In this document: positions 43,220 to 54,094 of the stretch, piece after piece
How the letters are laid out: every line of letters starts with the position of its first letter
How positions within the stretch are numbered: the first letter of the stretch is position 1
Assembly (NCBI GenBank): GCA_011503125.2
Contig: WWBZ02000082.1
Location: 2,728,001 to 2,792,000, forward strand
Origin: Botryosphaeria dothidea
Lineage: Eukaryota; Ascomycota; Dothideomycetes; Botryosphaeriales; Botryosphaeriaceae
DNA length: 64,000 nt
Reading direction: 5' to 3'
Program-made: the position numbers and the translations under genes
The notes under the pieces: generated by a model
The model's database searches: none
What the model saw: only the letters and a program-made list of their open reading frames with translations
Told to the model about the DNA's origin: nothing

Positions 43220-46200
43220 CAACGGGGTTATTACATGCCAGGCGCGTCATCAAGTGTGGATTAAATGCAGGATGGGTGGTGCATCCAAGGCGGGGCGGAT
43301 GTGGGAGATTCGAGGTTGCAGGAAAGACCGGAAAAGCCGGACGGTGGTGGGTGGCATGCAGGAATAAATAACGAGCAGATAGGCGGGGCTGTCGGGATGA
43401 TGTGTGACGAGGCCCAGAGATGTATTCATGGCTGGGGGCAGGCAGGGCTCGAGTTTTAAAAGTGGACGCCACTAGGCGGGGGGAGGGCATGGGTGTTGCA
43501 GGTAGAAACCAACCAGCGGCAAGCCACCGCCCGGCTCGTCGGCAGCACGCGCGCTGCGGCCTTCTTTTCTTCTAGCCACCCAGCAGCATGAGCCCAATGG
43601 GGAAGGCAGCCACCAGCGTCGCACGTGGCCCAGAACGCAAGCCGTGGCGTTGCATGGCGACGACCAGACGGCGGTATCGACAGCGCCATCATCGCCAGAT
43701 CGCTAGCCTGCTGGGACACCCAGACTCTGCCATCGGAGCCGCCTCCCCGCTTGCCGCTGCTGCTGCTGCTGAGCTGACTTTGCGCTGCGAACACCGTCAT
43801 CGCCACAGCTCTTCAGCCTGACATCTGCGTTTCACCTTCCCGTTGGGTGCTGACTGTGCTCAGGTACGGCTGACTTCACACCCCAGGCAGCAGCAGGCAA
43901 ACTCGCCGAAAACCCCTTCATCATCCGTTCTCCAGCCTGCGCGTCAAAGACACGCTGCTTCAGGACGAGGATCGAGATCGCAATACGTTGCCTGCCGTGC
44001 CTGGCCCGCCTTTCCGCCGCTTGGCGTTGGTTCCCTCCGATTAGTGGCCCTATCTCGCCTTTTGCTGCAACCACTGGGGAAGCCAATCAACCATTTCCCG
44101 CAAAAATATACGCCGTCGACAACCGCCCCCTTCTCCTGCAGCACTGCCTTGACGCTATGTTTCCTCTATTTTCGTTCCCTTCTTGTGCAGCCAGCTCGCG
44201 TCGCGCGTGCTTGCTGTCGACGTCACCGAGCGTCCCCCGCCATGGGGAGCCGTTGACCAGGCTAACAGGAGGTCAAGGGTCGCCGGCGGATTCCTTTAGT
44301 GAACCAAAAACATGCCCAATTCCACGCCAAAGCTTAACGTCTTTCTCCTGTTTTCTCCTGAACTATGACGAAACCAGCCAGAAAGCCCGCCAGCCACACC
44401 AACCTTTGACGTATGCAGTGGTGTATGTCGCTTTAAGCTCCTAAACTGCGCCAGTCATGCTTCGGAGCTTTAAAGCTGAAGACAAGGTTCGAGCTACGTG
44501 GCCACGCTCGGTCCCTGGTTCACCTGGTTGTTTCACAAAAGGGCGGTCCCGGTTTCCTGGAGCATCTTGTGCGAGGCTTCATAAGCTACCAGCCACTGAA
44601 AGAAATACAGCTGGCTCAAACTGCCCACCAAATCCAGGAGTTCCATGTTCCACACAGTTATTCATTATTCTGACGAAACCTTGCGGTCCTCTTAGATTGC
44701 TTGATTCATCTAAACGCGCGCTAATGGAGCATGCAACTGACGAACACCAACGCCCATCCTAGAAACGCTGGTTGCACACCAATGAAAACCCCCATGATTT
44801 AACCGGTGCAGGAGCTTGCCCCGCTTCTCATCATGCTCAGTCCGGATCTTACTTCTGAAAGAAGCAGAGGTCGTGGCAAAACAAACTATAGTTAAAAACC
44901 CAGAGCCGCGTACACAAAGCGAGGTGTCACATCGATTTTTCTAGAATAGAGGCTCATGAGACTACCTTTCGGGAACGACGATAGACCCCTTTTACCAAAG
45001 AATATAAATGTTCAATTTACGCTGACACAACATCTCTACCTATTACTTAATCCAACGTCCCATCTCCTCCGACGGGAATGGCACTTACCGCAGTCAACTC
45101 CAGGTCTCAATCATTTACAAATATCTCCTGATTGTAAATTGCCTTTCATTAGGTTTGGAGTCTCGGTACGAATGGACCCAATCTTTTCTCCACACTCGCG
45201 GAAGCCAAGCCACCGAGCTCCGTGAGTTTAAATGGCATGCACACGTAGAACCATCCAGGAATACCTGTTTTTTTGAAGTCATGCCTACGAGGACTGCCCA
45301 AGGACGGCGAGGAAGCGACATGGTTTGACTAAAGCAGAATTCTCTGAAGAAGTCCAAACCTTCTTTTAACAGCTTTTTTTTTTCTCTTTATTGCTTTTGC
45401 TTTTGCTTTCCATCGTCAGGAACTTCCAACGTCGCGACAGGTGCCCACCTTCCCATTTCTCATCATCACCATGGAGGAAGCCAATACTGAGCACATAAAC
45501 ATGCCTCCTACTTACTCACGCAATATCTATTGATAGTGCATAATATTGTCCCACAAGATTCTTCACTAAAAAGTATTCCAAATACATCTCAAAGAAGTGC
45601 ACCTTTCTTTCGATGTGATTGAGAATACCCATGATTGTGTTCATAGCATCTCCACCATGTCTATGCGCACACTAGTGGCTGACCACGGTATCCGCGGAGA
45701 ACAGAAGGCTTCTTCGACGGGATTTCCATGTAGCTCCGTCCTCGTGATGGACACTCTACTCTAATCAAAATCATGCCGAGGATAGAGAGCACTCCAGCCA
45801 GTTGTAATCAACCGAATCAATAATCATCAGGTCGTGCCATCGACGGAATCTTCACGTCTCTCGGAGGTCGTGTGTAGGGCCTTTCCCTTCCATTCATTGA
45901 ATGTGGCATAGGAGCAGCTGTAAACCTCGCCCCATGTTTTACATCTGCGCCTTCCCCCACCTCCCTTCCTTGTCCGGCTACAGAGTTTCTTACCAATCAA
46001 CCCCTAGGTAGAACGTCTCTAGAGATAAGAAAGTACGATTAACATGGCCGATCTTGGGCATGACTTTACTTAAAGCGCAGCGTCCGGACTCTCCCAACCC
46101 TTTGGCCTTCACTGCTTAGAAGGCACGTTTCGGGACGGGGTTCTGCGATACGCAGCTGAGAATGTAACGTCCCGAGTGCAGCGGTGTCGGTGTATCAACG

Positions 46201-46446
46201 ACTCTAAAGCCAACAGGAAGATGCGAAGGCGGAGCCGACGCACCAGAACAGGAGGGCAAACCACCAAAGATCACTTCAATTCACTCAGTTGCAAAAGCAC
46301 ATTGGTCGAACGCGGAGGAAGCGTTTCCAGATCGAGCACCAGACATGAAAGTAACAGGAGCTCGTTTTGAGCGAGCCGCAATATTTACTCAAAGAAACGA
46401 ATAACCGAACATGCTTTCCCCCCTCCCCCTTTTGGGCCGTGGTCCG
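43220..46446. other. Long gene-poor region
   Basis: 3.2 kb, the first 600 nt being the upstream region of the 2EXR gene. From about 44600 to 46200 it is AT-richer than the genes. A pyrimidine tract at about 45363-45415 contains tandem TGCTTT units. No frame longer than about 140 codons and none recognisable. No repeat arms or transposase motif could be read. Confidence 0.5.
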
Positions 46447-48531
46447 TCACGCTCCCGTCCTGCACAACCGCCCGTTCTCGTTCGGCAGCCCGTCCACGCT
46501 ATCCACCGCCCACGCATCGCTGCCGACCGCCGTCGCCGCCCAGAACACGTCGTCCGGATCGACCTGCTTCTTGATCTCGAGCAGGCGCTCGTAGTACTCG
46601 CCGTAGAACGACTGCTTCCACACGCTCTCCATGCGGTTGCTCTCGCCGAGGTAGCAGCCGGCGCCGGGGCTGGCGTCGATCCAGCGCTGCATGGCGACGT
46701 CGTTGAACCAGGTCCTGCGCTCCAGGATGTACTCGCGGGTGCTGTTGTTCAGCCAGTTGACGCTCTGCAGCGCGTGCATGAGCGTGTTGCGCCAGGCGGG
46801 GTTGACGCTGTTCGCGGCGTTGGCGGCGTGTAGCTTGGGCGCCATGTTGAAGGCGATGATGGTGTTGCCGGCGTCCGAGGACGCGCGCACGGCGGCGAAG
46901 GTCGCGTTCAGCGCTTCCTCGTTGCCTTCTTGGAAGGAGGCGCGCGGGAAGAGGCGCGAGCCCGTCGCCACGTGCGTCTTCTGGACGACCTCGAGCGGGA
47001 ACTCGGCGAGCCAGGCGCTGTAGAAGTTGTCGTAGTGCGTGGTGCGCGGCGTGAAGCTGATGCCGAGCGCCTTGAGGTCGGCGAACCACGGGTCGAGGAT
47101 GGCCTGGGTCTGCTCGAGGGTCTTGTTGGGCGCGAAGAAGGGCTGTATGAGGAACTGCTTGACGCCGCCGCCGAGCTGGATGATGAACCAGTAGCTGTAC
47201 GTCTGCTGGTTGTCGGCGTTCTCCTCGAAGTAGTTGAGGTAGGCGCGGACGCCGGCCCAGAACGTCTCGTTGGTGATGTTGGCCGAGGTCCAGGAGAACT
47301 TGGAGCCGGTCACCTGCATGTCCGGCCAGGCCTTGACCGTGACGGACGTGGCGATGCCGTAGGTCGAGCCACCGCCGCCCTTGAGAGCCCAGAAGAGGTC
47401 GGGGTTCTCAGAGGCGGAGGCGGTGACGAACGTGCCGTTCGCGAGGACAACCTCCATGGAGAGGACCTGGTCGGCACCCATACCGTAGATGGAGCTGAGA
47501 GGCGAGTGGCCGCCACCTTGAATATAGCCGCCCATGACACCCACAGTCTGGATAGAGTTAGCGATGAACAGATATCAGGCGGGCTTTGGGCACTTACTTG
47601 ACCCTCACCACCAACAACTACCTTGCCCTGAGCGTGAGCAGCCTCATAGATCTCCCAGGCGCGGACGCCAGTGCCAGCCTTGAAGGCGGGGCCAGAGTAG
47701 TCAGTGCCCTCGTCGACATAGTTCTCCTCGTAAGTGATGCCCTTGAGGTTCTTGGTCCAGACGGACAGGGCACCGGCACCACCAGACTTTCCAGAGAAGT
47801 CATGACCGGTGTTCTTGATAACGAACCGGATGTTCTTCTCCTTTGCGAACTGGACAGCAGCTTGGATTTGCTATATATGCGTTAGAAAAATATGCCAGGG
47901 ATGATGGAGATTCACTTAGAGTACAGAGTAGGGGAAGCCGGGCGGGCGGGTTCGAGGGTGATTAATGACATACCTTCACGTTGGTAGCGGCAACAGCATA
48001 CTCCGGGAAACCGCCCAATGTGCAGTTTCCAGAGTTAATACCACCAACATATAGGGTTGGCGGCTGGCACGTCAGGCCCTGGTAGACAGGGCTGAGCATT
48101 TCAATAGGATCATCATCACTATCCCATGTTCTTAGCTTCTGCTTCTCCTCTTTGGCAAACAGCGCTAATTTTCTAGTTTTCACTTACTGGATATAAGAGT
48201 TTGTCCAGTTCGCGGTGATGGTAGTGCAAGCAGCTTCATCATAGTACGGTCCCTGGTAGCAGACGCTGGCATGCGGCACAGACTTGATCAAAGCACCCTC
48301 GAGCGTCTCGTTAAGGGCGGACCACTGGTCGGCTGAGGGCCACTCGGCATCACCCGGGAAAACCTTGCAGGAAGAATTGGCAGCTCGGGCAGCAATTCCG
48401 CGAGCACCGACCGGGCTGTGCAGAGCATCTTCGGAGAGCTGGATCTTCTCCCAGTCGAACAGGTCGATGGCGGCGTTGGCGCCAGCCAGCAGCAGGGCGC
48501 AGCTGAGCAGGGAGGGCAGTCGGGGACCCAT
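46447..48531 (-). CDS. Secreted FAD-linked oxidoreductase (PCMH + BBE domains)
   Basis: VAO/berberine-bridge-type flavoprotein, similar in outline to fungal isoamyl alcohol oxidases (MreA-like). Substrate unknown. Minus-strand exons 48531-48188, 48118-47974, 47870-47598, 47547-46447; 620 aa. Residues 1-20 are a signal peptide (core LLSCALLLAGANA). The FAD-binding part carries KNTGHDFSGKSGG, with H186 the expected 8-alpha-histidyl flavin attachment. The second attachment cysteine of bicovalent BBE enzymes is not present: the segment reads GGEGQTVGVMGGYIQGGGHS. The BBE C-terminal motif WKQSFYGEYYERLLEIKKQV is intact. Several N-glycosylation sites fit secretion. Introns have GTAAGT/GTATGT donors. 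A G-rich run lies 90-130 nt before the ATG. Confidence 0.92.
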
Positions 48532-50042
48532 CTTGCTGAGGCCGGTTGCGCGAGATCAACCGATACGCGAGAGGCACGAAACGAACGCGTGCCGGGCTGA
48601 GACCGCTCTCTGGGTCGGTCAGGGGAGGGGAGGGGGGGGGAGGGGGGAGGCAAGGGGGCTTGCGGAATAGACTTCTTCCCGCTGGGGTGGGTCTCAAAGG
48701 GTAAACGAACGGCGGGTGCGCTGCTGAGGAGCAAACTACAGCAGACAGCGGGTTGAAGGAGAAAACGAAACCATGCAACTCCCAGGCATATGGCAAGCTT
48801 ATGATGAGCTGTGCCCCTTAAAGACGAACAATTTGCCCAGGCGGCGCAGCATGCAGGCACAGAGTGAGATGGAGGCGGGTCCTGCCGTGTTCTGCAATTG
48901 AAGGACTACCGCCGCGCCGGACAACCCACCCACGAACACATCCCATCTGGATTTCTCCGCGAGCTGGAAGGCGCCGGCATGGCGGATCGAGTCAAAGGCC
49001 GGCGAGATGGGCATGTAGCATTGCCTAAGTACGCGCGGACCACGAATCGCCGGGGTGACAGTGCATTGGGTAAGGCCACAGATCATTGCTGCTCGCGGCA
49101 TAGCAGACGGCACCGGGGAATTGACGAGGCCGGGGTGCGGGTGAGGCTGAGTGGCCAGCGGGAACAAACACTACCCGATGGGCCGGCATGGGCGGGTGAG
49201 ACGGACCGGGGAGCAGCGCTGCCGTCGGCCTCCCCACTCGCTGCACCGGGTTCGCATGCTTGTATGACCGGGGACGTCAATTTATCCTCTTCACTGACGG
49301 CGCGGCAGAGGGCCTGGGCGGGGGAAGGCCTTTGATCTCTGCTGATCGCCGCGGAAAAGGCGACCCCCCACTCCCGGACGCACGCCCCGTGAGATCCCGC
49401 TCCGGGCATAGACGCCAAGATCAAACCGCCGCGTCCCGCCCCGGACCTCTGCCGTTTTCTGTACGCTGCTCCCGTGCCGTGCAGGAGAAAGGAACAAAGG
49501 ACCTCGGCGTGTCGCTGTCCCGGTGCGCTGCCGGTCTCGAGTTCCTTCGGAATGCCGACGACGACCTGTCTATTTGTTTCGCGCACGACGTGCTAGTCTT
49601 GTGGGACTCTGCTTGTAGCGGCGAAAGCTCCGCCGCCGCGATTCAGCAGTGGCGTGAATCGTCTCGGAAAAGGCTTGCGTGGGACAGCTGGAAGCCTTGT
49701 GCAAGGGGAAGAGAGCTGCCGCCGCCAATACGAGAGAACCCTCGCTTAGTGTGAGGATCGACTCCAAAGTATCCTATTCCGACCCATGAGAAACAGCCTA
49801 CGAGAGTCAGGGAAAGCAGGGCCTGGGTCTTTCAGCGGTGCTTTCGTCGCTTGGTGAAATGGGACCTCTCTTACGTGCTGTCTCGAAGCATACAGTGCAT
49901 CTGTGCAACGCCTGCCCTTGGGCATGAACCAGCTTGCTTCTTCATCCTGCCAGCCCCCCTCGCCCGCCGCCAGATCTGATCTCGTCGATCTCTTGTCCTC
50001 GAGAAAACTCCCGGCCAGCCCGCATGGCAATGTTCGTCAGCG
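48532..50042. promoter_or_regulatory. Divergent upstream region, oxidase / SAT4 gene
   Basis: 1.5 kb between outward-facing starts. Contains the G-rich tract at 48621-48659. Open frames at 48898-49335 and 49260-49754 lack ATG starts or domains and are not supported. Confidence 0.5.
48621..48659 (+). repeat. G-rich tract, possible G-quadruplex
   Basis: Five to six runs of four or more G separated mostly by single A residues. On the transcribed gene's sense strand this is a CT-rich tract, usual in fungal core promoters. Quadruplex formation is possible from sequence but untested. Confidence 0.5.
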
Positions 50043-51754
50043 ATGAGTGACTCCACAAGCCTGGCCGAGTCCAAGAAGGCGCACACCTCCGCCTACGTGG
50101 TCATCCTCATTTTCCCTATTCTTTCCACCATAGTGGTATGGATGAGAATTGCCTCCAAGTACCTTTCGAGGCTCTTTGGCGCAGGTACGTCCCTTTTAGC
50201 TTTTGACTTCCGACGCTCAACGTACCTTGTTCGCAAGTGCCAGCAGCCGGCACCAGATCGATGGGTCACCGCTGTCGATAAGTGGACGACGAAGGCTGAC
50301 CGCTCAAACAGATGATGTTGTCATCCTCATCGCTTGGGTAAGGCCATTGCTTTTTCCGATCAGTGCGCCGCAAGCTGATCAGTTATGTTCGTTGCACAGT
50401 TGCTGGTTGTCGGCCAGACGTACGCAGTATGGATGTGTAAGTGGGCCCCCCTTAGCCTCAGCTCCTATCACATGGATTGTTGGGGGTCTTGGAAGCCTCT
50501 GAGCTTTATGACCCAATGATCATGATCCGTCTCGATGACATGCGGAGACCCCGCAGCTGCTAGCAGTAGTGCTCACATCGCGCCGCATCGTTACACTGCA
50601 CAAATTTAAGCCCATGCCTCTTTGACTAACCCAGTCTTTTAGACACCAAGGTGACAATGCAAGGATATCACGTCGCCGACATACCGAAGATGTCAATCGA
50701 AAGACAAATCCTTGGACAACAGTACAACCTGGCCAATCAGCTCTTGTACCATCCCATCCTGTCGATCGTCAAGGCTTCCGTGATTTTGTTCCTCCTTCGA
50801 ATCGACGACAAGCGCAGGCGGGTCGACTGGTCGTTGAGAGGACTTTTTGTTTTCAACCTGGCGCTCATGATCGGCACCTTCTTTGCCGACCTCTTCCAGT
50901 GCACACCATTCCACTACACCTTTGACTACCCGAGGATGGATATGGAAGCACAAAAGGCCGCCGGTGCCGATGAAGAAGGCATGCTGAGCGGCAAAGAGAT
51001 CAAGGGTGGCCATTGCATTGATCAAGTCGGATTCTTCCTTGCTGCCGCCGGAATCGCCGTCTTAACGGACGTGCTGATTTTGATCATTCCGATGATAATG
51101 GTCAAGGATCTGCAGATGCGAAAGAAAAAGAAAATTGCTGTGTGGGCTATCCTGTCTATTGGATGGATGTGAGAAACCCTGTCTTGCTGGCAAAAGACTC
51201 TGCTGACTCTATTCGTTTCTAGCGTCACCGCCGTGAGCGTTGCCCGTTTTGGAATATACGTTTATCGCTTCAGCCCCGACAACAAGGATCGCAGCTACGG
51301 CATTGGATATACCATCTCGGGCATTGAGGCTAACCTGGCCATCATTGCAGCTTGCGCTCCAGCGATGAACGGTTTATCGAGAAGAGTGGTGCCGGGTCTT
51401 CTCTCGTCAGGGAGGTCGCGGTCCTACAGCAAACAAAAGCAATACTCGGGATACAATAGCCGGTCCATCCCCCTGAACTCGAGAGATCAGCGTCGCCCCA
51501 GCGCCGTAGATCATGACACCAGCCGGACCGACAAGGAAAGAGAGTACAGGATACACAACATGTCCTTGGGAGTTCCGGATGGCTGGGATAGCGAGGAGAG
51601 AATTGTTGGGCCTCCTGAAAGCATGAAATCGAGCAATGATGGCGACAACGAAATCGTCACGACTCCAATCCATCCGCCGGACGAAGGTATTGTACGGACT
51701 GTCAATTATTCCGTGCGCATTCAATCATCGACGGAGCTTAGGGATAGGGATTGA
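50043..51754 (+). CDS. SAT4/rhodopsin-like 7TM integral membrane protein
   Basis: Plasma-membrane protein of the fungal Rhodopsin (SAT4, formerly DUF3328-neighbour) family; ligand and partner unknown. Exons 50043-50184, 50312-50337 (26 nt), 50400-50436 (37 nt), 50643-51168, 51223-51754; 420 aa. Hydrophobic spans: [39 protein letters not shown] (spliced), [78 protein letters not shown] and [16 protein letters not shown]. Family markers are the early acidic DD after the first span, QCTPFHY, C(I)D before span 5, and [16 protein letters not shown] near the end. The cytosolic tail is serine/charge-rich. The two very short exons were placed by frame and family order; donors and the TGACTAAC branch at the fourth exon support them. 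Confidence 0.85.
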
Positions 51755-52230
51755 GGACGTGCTAGTCCTTTTTCCAGTGCGTTTAGGCGTTCGAGGTCTG
51801 AGTGTTGTATTAGAGTGTGATGATATCCAGGTAGCGGTTCTTGGTTTGAGCAGTTTTTCGCTCCTGGGGTAACGACATTTTCCTTTGTCTTCGAGGAGGG
51901 TTTGGTCATGGCGGTACTTCAAGGTTTCAACGTATTTATGACTCGAGCCTTAATAGTGTAGCAATTAAGGAAAATGTGCAGTCAGCTTCCGTCTGGACAA
52001 TGTTCCGTACATGTTTCGCCATGTGTAGATCTCCCGGAAGATATAGCTTTCGGCGATGCCAAACGGTAGAATTGTGCCGACATGACTTTGATATCTGATT
52101 GATCAGCCAGCCCATCCTGGTCGATGAGGCATCTGCCGCATGCATGATTAACTTGCCGTCTACAAGTCCAAATTCAGCCAGAAATCTAGGAAGCTCATGG
52201 CAGGTACCATGTATGTGAAAGCTTCTTTGC
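51755..52230. other. Convergent 3' region
   Basis: 476 nt between the SAT4-type and thioesterase stops. Nothing recognised. Confidence 0.55.
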
Positions 52231-52935
52231 TCAAATCTTCGGCTTCAATTGCACGAATAGAGCTTCACCAATAGCATAGACCTTGCCGTTCCCGTCTTCT
52301 AAAGTAGCGCGCACGTAGCTTTTTCTCCCTTCCATCTTTGTAAATGTAGCTTGGCCGAGCACGATGCTAGGGAGGGGTAGCGGATTCTTGTATGTGATGT
52401 TGAGATAGGCGGTCATTGCATCAAGACCTCGTTCGGAATTCCCAGAAACTGTCTTTTCATATTCGAGATTCGTTGTGAGCAAAACACCGGTGACTTCGTC
52501 CAGCAGGGTGGCGATCATGCCGCCGTGCATGGTAGCAGGATAACCGTTAAGCCCGTCGCCGACGTCGAGAAAGGAGCGTATTTCGCGAATTGCAGGCTTC
52601 TCGTCCGGCACTGGCAGGCTGTGCTGCGTCACCCAACTGCGTACTGTCCGATCCGTATTGAGGGTTTCGGCCATGAACGAATCCTCGCCGGAGTCTTTGG
52701 ATTGGCGCGAGGATGTGGGAGCGAGGACGAAGCTCTTGTCAGCGAGAAGCGAGGCAGCCCAGGGAATGCGCTCGAGACGAGCAATGTCGCCTGGTTTTAG
52801 GCCGGGCGGAGACATGGGTGCGTGCCGTAAACGGAACTGTGGACTGCTGGGTGAAGGGAGAGGATGTGATGTCGGAGAACAAGATGCAGGCGCGGTGTCG
52901 GCGGAGGACGAGCTCAATCTGGGCAGTGAATACAT
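52231..52935 (-). CDS. Hotdog-fold (PaaI/THEM4-like) thioesterase
   Basis: Predicted acyl-CoA thioesterase. From the ATG at 52935 the protein has 234 aa; a further in-frame ATG at 53031 would give 266 aa. The hotdog core is the C-terminal about 150 residues: the catalytic-loop motif YPATMHGGMIATLLDEVTG with HGG and the following acidic residue, then LNITYKNPLPLPSIVLGQA and KVYAIGEALFVQLK. The N-terminal extension (MYSLPRLSSSSADT and on) is serine-rich with arginine and could be a mitochondrial targeting sequence, but this is weak. Single exon. Divergent from the second 2EXR gene. The 52935 start leaves a 325-nt promoter, the 53031 start only about 230 nt. Confidence 0.82.
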   Translation of the reverse strand: MYSLPRLSSSSADTAPASCSPTSHPLPSPSSPQFRLRHAPMSPPGLKPGDIARLERIPWAASLLADKSFVLAPTSSRQSKDSGEDSFMAETLNTDRTVRSWVTQHSLPVPDEKPAIREIRSFLDVGDGLNGYPATMHGGMIATLLDEVTGVLLTTNLEYEKTVSGNSERGLDAMTAYLNITYKNPLPLPSIVLGQATFTKMEGRKSYVRATLEDGNGKVYAIGEALFVQLKPKI

Positions 52936-53260
52936 AGCCGAGGTGTAACACTCTCGCTCGTCGCGGCCCTCATCAGCATCTTGTCGGTCGTCTATTGCGC
53001 CATCCAGCTCGTGCGCTGCGGGCAGAGCCATTGCGTGGCTTGAGATACAGCGTCCATGGCGGTGCTGTGGCGGGGATGTTTGGTGAGGGGCTGCTGGTGC
53101 CTGGTCTCTGGGTGCGCGAAGGCCGACGCGAGAGCTGAAAGACAACCACTCATCGCGCTGCTTATTCACGAAGCTCTCAGCCCAGGAACATGCGTTGCCC
53201 ACCTCAGTCCTGCTTCCCTCGAACCACTGCTCATTGGCATTGCCCGACCGCTTCCTCGCC
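52936..53260. promoter_or_regulatory. Bidirectional promoter, thioesterase / 2EXR gene
   Basis: 325 nt between the chosen starts. The thioesterase frame continues open through it, so part may be coding if an upstream ATG is used. Confidence 0.45.
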
Positions 53261-54094
53261 ATGTCCGACACGCCGCCCGGCTCGCCCACACTAAAGTCGC
53301 CGCCATCGAGCACCCCGCCGCCTCCAGTTGACATCGCCATGACAGACGCCGGTCCCGCAAACGAGCAGCCTCCAGAGCTCCTCCCCCCCAGCACGTTGCA
53401 CCGCCTGCCTCCCGAACTGCGCGAACGCATCTACGAACATGCCCTCCGCTCGCACACCACCATCTGGTGGCCGCCCGCCACCCAGAGCCTGCCCGGCATC
53501 GCGACCCACCTGCTCAGAACCAGCCGCACCATCTACAACGAAGCCGCCCCGATCCTGTACGCCGCCAACCGCCTGATGTTCACCCACCCGTCCGACGCCA
53601 ACATGTTCGTGCACATCTTCTCGCACGAGCACGCCCGCCTGGTCGCCAGCGTGTGCCTGCGCATCCGCGACCGCGACGTGCGCCTGTGGTCCGCCTACCT
53701 GAGCAGCACCTCGCCCTTCCGCAGCCTGGCCGCCGACTTCCCGCGCCTCAAGTCGCTGTGGGTCTTCTACCGCAGCAACTTCTGGTCGCCGCGCGCCATC
53801 GACATCATGGAGTCCTTCTACCGCTGGCAGGACGACCCGGCCCTGCGCGAGATCTGCCTCAACCTCGAGGAGCGCGTGCCCGACGGCGTTGACGTCAAGC
53901 TGGTCTGCGTGCACCGCGTCCCGCGCGAGCACATCCACACCCTCGAGCAGAACGTGCCCAACGAGCTGCAGGTCAACAAGAACGGCAGCGGCGAGGCTCG
54001 CACCTCGTTCCGCCCCTTCAACGCCAGCTTGGAGAAGTCGGTCATGGTCGCCCTGGAGCTGACCCCCGTCGAGCCTATGATGCCGTATACTTGA
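53261..54094 (+). CDS. 2EXR / F-box-like domain protein (second copy)
   Basis: Single-exon gene, 277 aa from the ATG at 53261. The N-terminus is proline/serine-rich. The domain starts at LHRLPPELRERIYEHAL (about 48-64) and continues LLRTSRTIYNEAAPILYAANRLMF, the same order as the copy at 42074-43219 (LPxEIR..IY then LLRTxRxxxxE..LY..N). The remainder (HEHARLVASVCLRIRDRDV, ESFYRWQDDPAL, LCINLEE-like segment) is typical of the family and has no catalytic motif. Function unknown. The coding region is strongly GC3-biased. Confidence 0.82.
   Translation: MSDTPPGSPTLKSPPSSTPPPPVDIAMTDAGPANEQPPELLPPSTLHRLPPELRERIYEHALRSHTTIWWPPATQSLPGIATHLLRTSRTIYNEAAPILYAANRLMFTHPSDANMFVHIFSHEHARLVASVCLRIRDRDVRLWSAYLSSTSPFRSLAADFPRLKSLWVFYRSNFWSPRAIDIMESFYRWQDDPALREICLNLEERVPDGVDVKLVCVHRVPREHIHTLEQNVPNELQVNKNGSGEARTSFRPFNASLEKSVMVALELTPVEPMMPYT

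Noticed and set aside
49260..49754. 164-codon + frame in the oxidase/SAT4 intergenic region
   Set aside because: Starts at TTG, mixed composition, no motif.
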